Of a stretch of 64,000 bases of DNA, positions 1 to 13,500 are shown one piece after another. A model generated the notes under the pieces. That model was not told the origin of the DNA. It worked only from the letters and a program-made list of their open reading frames with translations, and searched no databases. This DNA is from Cinclus cinclus (taxonomy: Eukaryota > Chordata > Aves > Passeriformes > Cinclidae): contig NC_085059.1 of the NCBI RefSeq assembly GCF_963662255.1, positions 10,821,234 through 10,885,233 on the forward strand, given 5' to 3'. Each line of letters opens with the position of its first letter. Positions within the stretch are counted from its first letter, which is position 1. Position numbers and translations under genes: made by a program.

Positions 1-1495
1 GACCAAACCTGTGCACCCTGTTCATCTGCAAGTGTTTGGGACTGAATTACTCAAGGCATTTGGAACAGCAAATAGGGATTTTCAATATAATATATTGTGT
101 TAAAAATATCCTGCTCTATTGCAATAAATGTATGCAACAATTGCTACTGCTGTTTGTGCCTGCCTTTAATTATTTGGGAGGTTGAATAGGAGTAATGGTG
201 GCAGTTCTGGCAGGGCAAAGGGCTCAGTGCTGAGTGTGCCCATGTCTGTGCCCATGCCCACATTTGAGGGCTGCTAGCAACACAGCCCTCAAACTGTTCT
301 GAAATGAGAGGATGAAACATAGTTTCCTATGCTGAAACATCACAAAACACCACAGTCTCTTCCTAATCTGAGGAAGGCAGAATGATTTTGTTACATTAAC
401 TGCAGGAGCTTTGCCAGGCTGCTTGTGCCCACTGTACTGGGGACACACGGGGCACCTGCAGGTAAAGCTCCTCTGATCTGCCTTCACATGGAGAAGCAGA
501 AACTACGTAGCAGTGGTGTGATCCAGTGAAACAATCTGCTTAAAAACACGTTGGAGAGTAAAACGCTCGCCCCATAATCTTTACTTGAGATGAGCTACAC
601 TTTCTTTTCACAAGTAAAGCCTTGGAGGGTGATGAAAAGTGTCAGTACTGTGACAGGAGGGTGTGCAGAGCCCTCTGTGCCACTTTTTTTGTGAACATGG
701 AGGTTCCAGCCTGTGTATTTTCTGCTTAACAAACACTTTGTTTTGGTGTCCAAACAGATATGAAATGCAAGAAGTGTATCATGGTCAGCTGAAAAAGGAG
801 TGTGAAAGGGCAAATATTGATGGTGCTGAGGTGCCTGCTGCTGGTAGATGAAATGCTGCAGTGGCCATATGCCCAGCTTTGGAATACAACACAGGGGCTT
901 TGCTGGCTCCCTAATGATTTAGGGCTGCCTTCAAGATGATTCTGCTGCTGATACTATTCATGACTTCCCTGAATTGCAGTCTCAAAGGGTCTTCTTGTAT
1001 CCTAACTTTTACCTGCGCTGCATTTTTACCTCTCTGCATTTCTTATGCTATTCAGAGTACTGGCTAAGTAAAACAGCCTTATTACAGCCTTTTAAACAGT
1101 GTTTCTTGGTGTTCAAGATCATTCTTAGTGAAAATCTGGATGAAATAAATCCTTCCAGGAGAGGCTGGAACAGCCAGCCAAGTCTGATGGCTGTGCTCAT
1201 TGAGTGGCTCCCCATCCGAGCACTCTCAGAAATTGCCGTTGGGCTGTTTCTGCTGAAATCCATTTTCTGGAATATCCAAGAGAAATATTTCTGTTTGCAG
1301 TATTATTTTATTGAGTATTGCAGTAAGTGTTTTTTGGTGCATATTAGTGCACAGTAGTGATGGTGAAAATTACATATGTTTTAAAATTGAAGAAGTGAAC
1401 ATAATATTTTAACCATTTCTTGGGTTTTTTTTGGTTAAGTTTTTGAAAGCTACCTTCTGGCTTATCTTTTAAACTCCCTCTCTGTTTCCTTTCAG
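1..1495 (+). other. ACSL6 intron (partial)
   Basis: Intronic sequence upstream of the first visible ACSL6 exon. The preceding exon, which should end with the FTSGTTG part of the AMP-binding loop, is not present, so it lies left of the window. I recognise no repeat or gene here. Confidence 0.8.
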
Positions 1496-1569
1496 GAAAT
1501 CCCAAAGGTGCTATGCTGACTCATGGAAACGTGGTGGCGGATTTTTCAGGCTTTTTGAAAGTGACAGAG
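1496..1569 (+). CDS. ACSL6: ACSL6 exon: end of AMP-binding loop
   Basis: The acceptor is a pyrimidine tract ending TTTCAG and the donor is GAG|GTGATT. The 74 nt enter with two bases of a split glycine codon and end in phase 0. They encode [19 protein letters not shown] and FLKVTE, the glycine-rich ATP/AMP-binding loop followed by the helix leading to the gate region. Confidence 0.96.
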
Positions 1570-4500
1570 GTGATTACCCTGAGCTAGTAAACACTGCCAT
1601 GTGCAGAGCATGTGGGTTAAGATGCGGCCCTGCACGGGCTGGAAGTATGCTCTTGCAGATAAAAGATGACATTTTTCCTGCTCAGAGGGCCAAATCCATG
1701 GGAATGGAGCAAGGCTGAATCTGCAGAACTGGAGGGCATTAAATCCTCTTTCCAGCCCTGGTTTCCAGGCTCTGTAGGGTACTTAGGGCTTTTGAGAAAC
1801 AATGCTGACTTTTGTAAAACAATTCATTAACTCTTTTTGGAAGAATTAGGAGAGCACACAAGCCCTGTACTGTTGCAACAGGTGCTTGAAGATGAGTTCA
1901 GGCTCCTCTTGTGCCCAAAAATGTTGTCATTTATTTGAAACCTCTCTGCATACAAAGTGTGTATGTGTGTATAAATATATATATAAGATCATACATGATT
2001 TTTTACGAGAATGGTTAATGGTTAATTTCACTGATATTCCAGTATATCTCAGTTTTTGTTATTCATATTTCTAATAGAGCATAGCATAGTGCTGGCCAAG
2101 TGCCTTTATAATACATTTCATACAACATGTAACTCATGTTTAGAAACAAAATAAGAAGCAGAATCAGTTTACCATGACATAGTAAGGATTTTATACACCT
2201 TATATAGAACAAATATAAATAATCTAATTTCTGGTAGTGAACAGGCAATTCTATAAAGTAGTTACATGCACATGGGATCTTCAGGTTACTTCATACCCCT
2301 TACTGGTCTTATTGTTGATGTTGAATTTACTGCAGTCTTATTACTTCAATCCTTGAGTTTTCTGAGATTTCTGAAGCACTGGTGTGAAGAAACTCAGACA
2401 TGTGATGTAAGAAATACAACTGAACTCATATGTTCCAATGTTTGCAGGACTGTGCCTCCACAGTATGCAGGATGAAATGCCAGTGCTGCAATGAGGGCTC
2501 CTCAGCATGGAGCTCTCTGTGGTTTCAGTGGCAGCAAGAGGGACAAATGAAAGCTGAGGTGTGGAGAGGCCCGAACTTCAAATGGAAGGAACATTTATTT
2601 TGGAAGAGCACTAATTTATAGCTGAGGGAACTTGGCATCTTCCAGGAATGGTCCATAAAAATGGATTTAGTGTTTGCAGACAGCAGTGAGACCCTGATTA
2701 ATCTCAAAGGTATCAGATTGAGACCCAAATCTGGTGTGATTGTAAATTTGGTATCTCCAGTCACCAGAGTATTGCTGGCAGAGGGTAAATGCCTGTAGCT
2801 AATCCACAAGATTTGGGTAATGTCTGACCACAGTAATGAAATAGAGCAAAGTGTTAAACACTTGAAAGTAGTATAAAGTAAAGAAATAAAATGAGAAGTT
2901 TTGTGGGTTTGTTGTTTACAAGTTCTTGTGGCAGTTTTGCTTAGTTCAGTGATTTTTACAAACCAAACATATTTTTAAGTGAATCCAGAGCTTTATCATA
3001 AGGTTGTTCTCAAGTACCAAGAAGCTGTTTGCATTTTTACATTTAACTGGACAACTGTGCCAACTGTGAAATGCTATTCAATGGCATAATTTTGGCCTGA
3101 TTTAAAACCAGATTATTTTGTCTGGGCCCTTACAGTAGCAATAAGAAAACCCATTGGTTGATATTAAAGGTTTTGCATTACTGTGCTTGCAGAAAATTAA
3201 GCCAAATTGAAATAATGCATAAATAGATCTGCAGGCCCTAATGGCTTCATTCAGAGTGAGAGACATAAAAATATGAAATGGGATGCTGAGAAAACCCACG
3301 TGGTCAATGATGTTTGACTTTGGTAGGTGAGGGTTGGGAGGCCATACCCAAATCTCACCAGCCCAGATTTAAACTTCAATAAAATATCCCCTGAGGGATG
3401 AACTCCTCTGTTTGCCTCCAGGTCATGGGCTATTGATTCCTTCTGAGCAGTGGAGGTGCAAGTGGGTATAAACTGTTAATACTGTGAGCTGATAGATTTT
3501 TATACCCATTTTCCACTAACCACTGGCCTTTATGCAAATTACTGGGTAGTCAACCTTTCAGTTTTTCTAATCCACAATATTACAGCAAGCTGTATCCTAG
3601 AAAATGCAGGTAGAAAGGTTCTTGTCTTTTGGGTTAAGTAAGGCTCTTGTTTATTCCACCATTCAAGAGAGAGTTAAAAAACTTAGCAAAATCAAGAATT
3701 TGGCCACTTAGAAAAATAATTTACCCAACCTTCTCTTTCTCTTGTCTGTGGGACAGTCATAATGCCCTTAAAACCGTATTTTAATCACTAAAAATAATGA
3801 GAAACACTAACAGAAGTAATTAGGTTTTGAAGCCTAAGATTAAACCATTAGTTTTCCAACACAATCTGATTCAAATCTATGATTAACCAAAGTAAAAAAA
3901 AAATTGCTAATTTTGACTAGTAACACTGTAACTCTTGAATGGGCTGTATGCAAAGTGGGAAAGTGCTGCTCCTGCAGAGCCCTGCTGGTGTCCAGGAGGC
4001 TGCTGCAGGTTAGCACTTGGATCCTGGGGGTTCCAGGTTTGCACCAGGATCCTGCTGTCTGCGCACAGTTGAGAGCACAGATCAGGGTCTTGGCACCTCC
4101 TGGTAGAAAGCAGTGAATAAAAATTGGATTCTCCGTCAGGGTGAGCCTCCATTCCCAGCGTGAGCAGCGTGGATACAATCTGCCTTCTGCCAAGGAGAGA
4201 GCCCTCTCCACTGCCCTGTGTGTACATCTCCATGCTCTTTGCTCCTCCTGCTAACTGAGCTCCATGATGCTGTGGCTTTAACGCTTCCCTGTGTCTGCCT
4301 CTCCCTCCTCTCTTGACAATCTTTACCCTTTTGCTCCTCTGGTGCCATTTTTCTTTTTATTATTTTATGACTTTCTTGTTGTCTTCCTGTCAGTGTTTCT
4401 TTCCTTTCTGTCTCCCATGCCCTTCACCTGCAGAAAGTGATCTTTCCGAGACAGGACGATGTGCTCATCTCCTTCCTGCCTCTGGCTCACATGTTTGAAA

Positions 4501-7500
4501 GAGTTATACAGGTAAGAAACCTGTCTGAACTGACGAGGCCTCGTGGGGCTCCTTGTGTTTTCTTCCAGAGTCAGTGGTCTCCTACTTGTGAGGATGTACA
4601 CATTTCCTATTTGCCTTTAGCACACATGTTTGAGAGAATGGTACAGGTAAGGTCATGGTGTCAGTGGAAATCATCTTTTTTCCACACCAACAAAAAACAA
4701 ACAAACAAACAAAAAAACCCCTACTAAATAACCAGCAATACCTTGTAGCACTAAAAGGCTTGTACTCCAGAAGTGCCATACATAAGTGCATAACAGCAGA
4801 GCAATGGTCTCAGTGACATGGCTGTGAATCCAGAGCGAGGCCAGGAGAGTTTTCCCAAGTTCTCCAGCTTACACCTGCCTCAGGGTTTGAAAAATACCCC
4901 TTCAGCAATGAGCCAAACTCATTGCTTATTTTTCTCATGGCTACTGCTACCTGAGCAATTTGTGGGACATCTTTTCAAAGCATTCTAGGATGAGGTGTCA
5001 TGTGAGTCAGGATAATTTCATGCCATTTTCTACATCTTCTAAAATTATTTTATTGCATAAATAACATGATCTGCAAAAAATTTCTCAACCTGGCAGACAC
5101 TGAAAAAGAGGAAACTGAGATCATGGTGTGAGACACATGATCCTTCTGGCAGGGCAGCATGTGGTGGGCATTCACTGTGTCCCCTGGAAATTACGGCAGA
5201 TCCATCACTAGCTCTTGCCAGCCCACAAAACTGACTCCATGTCTCTTTGGGGGGGGGGGGGCGGGAAAGAAAAAGGGTGATGATTTGTGCTACAATTGGT
5301 GAGTTAGGCAAGTCAAGTGAGACAGCCATATCAGGTCTCCCAGCCTGAGAAGCTGCAAACTTAAAATGGATCCTCTATGTTAAGATTGGACCTAGGTCTG
5401 GTTGCAGCTCTATACTTTCTCAGGGAGGCCTGTTTCAGGCTGAAAGCATACTTTCTGAGTCAGACAAGCATCTGAATATAAACCTCCCACTCGGCAACAT
5501 CTGTGCCAGAAGTAATATGGTTTTTCCCCTATTAAAAATCTCCAATTACAAATTGGAAGCAAAAGCCTATGAAAGATTTGGAGAATTACAACACGGCCTT
5601 TCTCCACTTGCAAGGCAAGTTGGTCAGTGTGCCAGCACTTTTCAGGCAAAAAAGAATATAATTATTCAAAATTCATCTTAAGGGGGGCAAAAAGAAATTA
5701 GAAAAAATGAAAATGCTTTCATTTCACAGGATATTGCTGACTGAAAGGGACAGCCTCCAAAGGATGTCTATGTTTATCTTTCCATCTGAAATGGCTTATT
5801 AATACAAAAATTTTTTCAAAAGGGCTAAAAAGTAATTTTCAAAAGCATTCCGAACAGCAAGCACTGCATCAGTATCCCTAGTTTTAGCTGACATTATCCA
5901 TTCCTGGAATTTACAGTTAAAATCATACAGATACATTCTTTAAAGCTAAAAATTTCTAGTTATTTTCAATTCCCAATGAGCACACTGGTTACATTTTCTT
6001 TTTTATATTCATGTGCAATGTAAAGCACAGATTCAGCAGTGTGATTTTCATTAAACTCACATCACATGTGCAAAATTCCTGTGGTTTCAGCTAATGGAGT
6101 CAGTATCTAACTGCCTGATAGAGCAGTGAGAGCAATTTGGTTAGTGTTGCAGATTTTTAGGAGCAGCACAAAAGATGTGGATGTCTCTTAAGGAATTTTC
6201 AACTTATTTAGTTATCTGGAGAAGACTAGTAACAGCCCACCAAAGGGAGCTGAAGTTTTCAGTTTACTCAGGAAGGCTGGGCTCAGCTCTGGCATCACAG
6301 GCGCTTGCTGAGGACGCTTGCTGAGGACGCTTCCATGCATTGTAAAACCACGGGAGAAGTGCTGGTCTTCAAATATTCTTCAGTGATGAAATGCCAGTTT
6401 GACCCAGTCTGTGATAGCTTCTTGGCAGGGTTACTGGTTACCAGTAACCAGGTACGAGTTGGCTCATGCCCAGCAGCCCCTCTGCCCCATCCTGCATATT
6501 GATCTCCATTCTGATCTGAGGAAAACATCCTGCTTTGTTTTCAAGTACAAGGCTTTTGGATTTGTAGTTTACATACACGTCAAGCACCTTTTATGAAGTG
6601 GGCTTCTATTTCTGGGATACAGGATAAGGCACTGTATTGCTAGCGTAGTTTATATTGTTGTATTTAAACAAAACTAAAGTATTAACATTTAAAAATTGGC
6701 TGCTGCTCTGTGTTTTATGATGTTTCTTACTTTGCATTTCTGTACTGACAATAGGTCCTCATGCTGTGAGCTGCCATGGGAGGGCTGGGCTTTAGGAAAG
6801 TCCTGATCCAAACTCTTGACCATAACTGGGACTTCTCCATCCCCATATGCTGGGGATGAAGGGAAATCCCCTCTGAAAAATTTGATTCCTTGTTCTTCCA
6901 GAACAAGAGGCAAATTTGGCGGATGCTGAATTGTACTGAAAAATGCCTAGAACTATCTGGATATTTCTATTCAGTGCAAAATTTATTGTTACTTTATTTT
7001 ATTTCCAAAGTCCCATTTTTGCCACATTGGAGAGGAGAGACTCAGAAAATGTGCTTCTGCGCTTGGGAGGAATGCTTTGCATTGGGAATTGAAAGCAAAG
7101 GGGTTACATGTGTTCCTCTTTCTCCCCATCAGTCTGTAGTATACTGCCACGGAGGGCGAATTGGCTTCTTCCAAGGAGATATTCGCCTCCTGTCTGATGA
7201 TATGAAGGCACTGCGGCCAACCATCTTCCCTGTCGTGCCACGGCTGTTGAACAGAATGTATGACAAGGTGAGTTGGATTTTGATTCTACTGTTTTTGGAA
7301 CCATGGAATTTATGTCCCTTTACTACTCATGTGGAAGAATTCCCTTAGAATTCCCTTAGTCATGGAGATTTCTCAGCAGCCTCGATTCCACCTTGCTTCA
7401 GACACATTCTCACCCTGTGTAACAGATATAGCTCCTTCAGTGTGTAAGTCTGTATTATGACTTACACAGACTCCAGACACAGTTATCATGTGTGAATATG

Positions 7501-10500
7501 AAATCCCTTTGTATTAGCCTCCTACCCTGTTCTCACTGAGCTTACCAGTGACGTTTCATCACAGAAGCATCAGTCAAACCTGGCTGCACACGGACGTTTT
7601 GTGCCCTTCAATCAGATTTGAAACTCAAATCTCTCATTCTGGTGGCAACAACAGCTGGAAATCAGAAATTTCAAAAAGCCTTTGAGGATTTAGGCAGTCT
7701 AAATGTGACAGTGGCTTTTGGATTTAGAAATCTTTAAAACTAAGGTAAAGGTATTGCAAAGTATTTAAGACAGGTACATCTGGTCATCATGTTAAATCTG
7801 TTTGATGAGCTGGGAATATTTATTCCTCAGAAGACTTACCTTCTAAAGACAAGCTTAAGAACAAGCTAACTGACTTAATTTTTCCCAAAGGTCAGGGCTT
7901 CTGTACTTTATTAGGGGGACAGGCACTGGGGGTTTCTCATTTGTTGAGGTGGAGTTCGTGCTGGTGGCTGATTAAGCTCAGGTAAATGCAGCCCCCATCA
8001 CCACATCAGCCACCACTGATGCCTGCTCATATTGCTCATTCCCTGTTGCTCAGGTTGCATCAACCTCACTGAACCCTATCACAGAAATGATATAGTAAGA
8101 GCAGCCCTGTCAATCTAGTCTGCATCACCATCCTGTCTTTTCCCCACAGAGGAACCACACATACAGTAGGGAATCAAGCAAAACACATTTCCCCCCCACT
8201 AACAAACCCTAGTGTAGCCTTGTTTACCTGTGCTGAAAACTTGACTATCCACCTGGCTGGGTGGGTGTCATGGGGAGAATAGATGTCGAGGTGCTCTCTC
8301 TTCTCTGTGACACCTTGTCTGCCATCCTGTGCTCCTGCAGATCTTCAGCCAGGCTGACACATCCCTCAAGCGCTGGATCCTGGAATTTGCAGCAAGACGG
8401 AAAAAGGCTGAAGTTCAAAATGGCATCATTAGAAATGACAGTTTGTGGGATAAACTTTTCTTTAATAAAATACAGGTAAGTGACTCAAGAAGTGAGTCTG
8501 AAGTCAAAGAACTCATGTGTCTTCTAGCAATGACTAGTTTTCTGACAAGGAAGTTTCAGACAGTAGGAAAAATTTCTTCATGGATAGGATTGTCAAGCAT
8601 TGGAACAGGCTGCCCAGGGCAGTGATGGAGTTACCACCCCTGAAAGTGTTAAAAAAGGGTGTGGATGTGGTACTTGAGGTTGTTTTAGTGGTGAATATGG
8701 TGCTGATGCTAGGTTGATGGTGGGACTTGATGATCGTCTTAGAGGTGTTTTCCAGCCTTAATAATTCTATTCTATGATTCCTTAAAGTCAGTGTAGTCCA
8801 CTTGCCTGATGATGAACTGTGGGCAATCACTATTCACTAGTGCCCAATGGACTGGAAAATGGAATAGGAAAAGGGAACTGAGCAGTTTGTTGCTCTGTGA
8901 AGTTTTGCCATATTAATTTTTTTTTTTTTTGCAACACCATGCATAATGTCAAAATTTCAGTTCTCTCAGGGATAACTTTCCAGAGGGAAATGGAGAACAC
9001 AAGGCAGGCTAAGATGACATTTGCCCCATCCCTTTTCAGCAGCACCAAGAAATCACTAATTTATGGAATAGTGTCAAAATTTTTTTGCAGCTCTCGGCTA
9101 GAAACTCTGCCCCTGCAGGGGAGGAAAGGTATCTAGGGATGAAATTCAGAAAGGTGGTCATGAAAAGAGGAGTCACTGATCAAAGAGATTTTGCTCCAAA
9201 ATTTTCTGCAAAATCTCACCAAATAGGATTGTATTTAGGGTTGCGTTTCAATTGGGCATATTCAAACCTCCTTTTCCTCCTAGGAAAAGAATAAGGTTGT
9301 AAAGAAAAATGCACACATGAATCATGGTTTAACCATGAGAAAAGAAATCAGAATGCCCTTCTGTTTGCTACACATCTCAGTGAAAAAAGATATTAAATTG
9401 TCTTTAAACCATTTTCTTTTGGGCTCTGTATTACTCCAGGAGGTTCTAATTACTTAATTGTTTTAATCAGATGACTTATCTGGCAACATTCAACTTTATT
9501 TTTAACTAAAGAAACTGACTGTACTTGGGGTCTGTGGATTAGTTGTCCTCAGCGAGCAAAGATAGCAGAGTTCACCCAGCCAGGAGCAAGCCAGGCTGCA
9601 TATTGATGTGAGGGCTGGCAAGATGGGCAGATTCAGTCAGCAGTTGTTTTTTTATGCTGGGTTTTCTTTTTTACTTTTAGAATAAAGAAAAGGAAATGAA
9701 GGGGGAGTAGAAAGAAGTAAAATGGGACACAGGAATTTGTTATACCATCCAGAAATATTTGAAGGTCATCTGCCTTAAAAAAGGGACAACTTTATTTTAG
9801 AGGGCTTGGGAGGCAATTCATTAAAACCAATGAGGTGTAAATAAGCAAAAAAGAATGGATGGGGGAAGAGTCTCTTTTTCCCAGCAGTTCCCAGAGCCAG
9901 GTCTGTAGCCTGCCCAGGCACAGCAGTTGCAGGAGCCCAGGCTGAGCAGCTTGTCCTGCCAGGGATGTGGGCACTCCTGTCTCTGTACACTGAATGGGGT
10001 TTTATCCCTCAGGAAAGTTTCAGAGCTAGTTCATATTTCCATACATGGTCACCTCACATGTGGCCACAGAATGGTTGGGTTTGAAGAGCCTTGAAGATCA
10101 TTTAATTCTGACCCCTTGCCATGGGCAGGAAATCCCGCACATCAATCACAGAGAGAGCATTTTGTGCAAGTTCATTGTTTTGCCATCTGCAATAGCTTCT
10201 GATACTTTATTTTGTTTCCTCCTGCTACCAAACAGGCAAGTCTTGGGGGTTGTGTCCGCATGATAGTGACAGGTGCTGCCCCTGCATCCCCAGCTGTCCT
10301 GGGCTTCCTCCGCGCAGCCCTTGGATGCCAGGTGGGTTTGTGTGGCTGTTCAGGGATGTTCATCCACTGCTAGCAAGAGTACACATGGTATTTAAGAAAG
10401 AAGATGGGTTAGACCCTCAGGACAGCTTTACCAGGATGGATGCAACAGCAGGGCTTGGGGCAGCCATGGAGTACTGGTACACCTAGAGCTCAGCAAAGTG

Positions 10501-13500
10501 GGAACAGCCCCGAGATGGCAGTAACAGGCAAGAGATGTTTTCACTCTGGACATCTCCCAGAGAAACCCCATAGGCTCATCCCACCCACCTCTCAGCACTA
10601 AATTGAAAAAGTGTAATTAATTGTGTTTGGGTAAGTGCTGGAAACTTCATTACGTGAGTTTTATACTATATACAAACAGAGAGAGCTAATCTTCAGATAT
10701 CAGCCTAACCCATTTGAGATGTCCACTGCACTACTTTTCAGGGCAACCGAAAGGTCTCCTTTGAGAGCCTAAAATTAGTCAGAAAAAAAAAAGGGTGGAT
10801 TTTCAAAGCGTCCCACAAAAACACTTTTTTTCCCCACTAATTAGTTCTTCTCATAGTGTAGCATATGTCCTGACTCAAAGTCTAAGTGCTCAACTCATCT
10901 TCTTTCTATTTTCAACATTATAGAGCCATGGTCTTTTCTAGTTATGTAAATGGAATTTTGTACATAGTAGAAGCTAGGGACAGTGTCCCCGTGGCAAATG
11001 GGCATCCACACATTACAGCTGCAGGTTCAGCTCATAGGACTGTGCAACAGAGAGCAATGCTTGGGATTTCAGTTTGTAGTAGCAAATTCTTATATGATAT
11101 TTTAAAGATACCTGTGTCTTCGTCAGGTTTATGAAGGCTATGGCCAAACAGAATGCACAGCTGGATGTACCTTTACAACTCCAGGTGACTGGACATCAGG
11201 TAATTACTTTCTTCCAGCATCTGAAGAGATAAAAGAAATGCATATTCCTTTAGAAAATTATGGACTGTAACATCAAGGCCAGGTTGGATGGGGCTTGGAG
11301 AAATTTGATCTAATGGAAGGTCTTCCTGCCCATGGCAGGGGGTTGGAATTTTAGGGTCCCTTCTAATCCAAACCACTCTATGCTATTTCAGAATAGGTTT
11401 TATATTCAGAGGAGGTGTTGGTATTTAGTTTTAATAGTGCAAAACCTTAATTAAGAAAATTATTTCTGCACACAGACACAGCTCCTGCAAGAATATCCAG
11501 TGTATCTACAACTATGCAAGTAACTAATGATAGAATTATAATTATTGTTTATAGAAGAGATGACAAGTGACTTGATAACTTTGATTTCCAGGTCATGTAG
11601 GAGCCCCTTTGCCCTGTAACTTAATCAGATTGAAGGATGTGGAAGAACTGAATTATTTTGCTTCCAAAGGAGAAGGAGAGGTAGCAAATCACATTTTTAT
11701 ATCAAATTCTCACTAGTTAAAACTGTATGAAGTAGTTTATAGAATTATTTTACCTTTGTAGGGTGCATGGTTACTGACATGTTACACAATGCAATCAGGA
11801 AAGAAAAATGGCAGTTTAACAATAAAGCAGCAAAGAATTAATGAAAAAGGAGCTGTGGCAGTACTTACAGCCTGATGCCTTGAACTGCTAAGATTGAATT
11901 AATTAGTTCAGCAAAGAAGAGCTGAATTGCTGTGATTTCTACATTGCTGTGATTTCTATACTACACAAAAATTAATCTTACCGAAATAATTTTTTAACTG
12001 CAAATGGAATGCAAATCATCTTCAAACAAATCAGTTTTGCAAACTCTACTTCATATTTCCATTAGCTTGAAAAAAATCCATAGATAGTTTAATAACCCAA
12101 TCTATTTTAGTTTCATGGAACACAGTCATTAAAATATTTCAAATTTTGTGAGCTACTACTTAACTTGTATTTTTAGCAGAATAAGAAAATAATTCATCAT
12201 CACCCCTGGTTGTTTTGCAGATCTGTGTGAAAGGACCCAATGTGTTTAAAGGTTACTTGAAAGATGAAGAGAGGACAGCTGAAGCACTGGACCAGGAGGG
12301 CTGGCTTCACACAGGAGACATTGGAAAATGGCTACCTGTGCGTACTGGACACACACAGAGTTCTTATGGCAGTTGTATTATCCCATGTACATTTTCAAGG
12401 ACTGAATTTAGGTCTCCAAGCAGGTCTATCTTTACAAAGGATTAAGTTTATATTTGGCAGAATAAGCTCGATATGTCAGTGAAGCATTTGAAAGCACAAA
12501 AGGCAGTTGAAAGCTCTGTTAAAGACAGAGTGCTTGCTGAGCTTCTGTGGTTAAATAACTTCTTTGGGAATTCTCATTTCTTTCTCCTAACAGAATGGGA
12601 CCCTTAAAATTATTGATCGGAAAAAGCATATATTTAAACTTGCTCAGGGAGAATATATTGCACCAGAGAAGATAGAGAATATCTACATCCGCAGTGACCC
12701 TGTTGCTCAGATCTACGTCCATGGAGACAGCCTGCAGGTATAAACCGAGCTTTCAGAAAATCTTAGTTTACTCTTAGTAGTTAGAAGACAGAGCTGGGCA
12801 TGAACAAAGGGGAAATGTGAGTGGATCATGCCACACTGTCTCCCTCCTGCTTGGGAGTTGGCTGACAGCCAGGCAGGAACTGAGCTGCTGGTGTGACCCT
12901 GAGCAGCTTAGAGAATGCTGTGGCCAAAGATCAAGTCTTTAATAAGTTGGCTTTGGTGTCACTCTTTGGCTTTCCAATGCTGTCCTTTGCCACCATGCTT
13001 GTGGTAAGCCAAGGAAAGGCAAAGTCACTGCTGCCCCCCCTACTGCCTGCACATTCTCACCAATCTTGTTCTGTTAATTTGTACATTTATATGCACACCT
13101 ACAGCTTTTGAAACCATGGCAATTCATCCTCTGAATTTGAGGCTCACAAGCATGAGCCTTCCCTTGGCATCAATTTGCCTGGGACATGCAGGGCCATGTG
13201 AGTTATTAATGGCCAAGAAGAGCAGAAGCCCAAGTAACAGTATTAGAACTGCTGGTAAATGCACAGTCACAGACAATCTTTTATCTGAGAAAAAGGCACA
13301 GACATCAGAATGTACTTCATGATGATATGTTAGCAAATTATTTACATAATTAAACAAGAAGTGGTAAACATGCAGAAATTCAGCTGATTTGTGTATTCAC
13401 TTCAATGTAGAGCCTGGAATGTAAAGTTCAGCTTTCCCCTGCAACTCTCCCTCTCCTTTACCTACAGGCCTTCCTGGTGGGAATTGTGGTGCCTGATTCT

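Noticed and set aside
757..828. Exon-like segment with an acceptor-like CCAAACAG and an open frame (YEMQEVYHGQLKKECERANI)
   Set aside because: It does not resemble the ACSL6 region expected there (the segment before FTSGTTG), has no good donor, and cannot be tied to the gene by phase.
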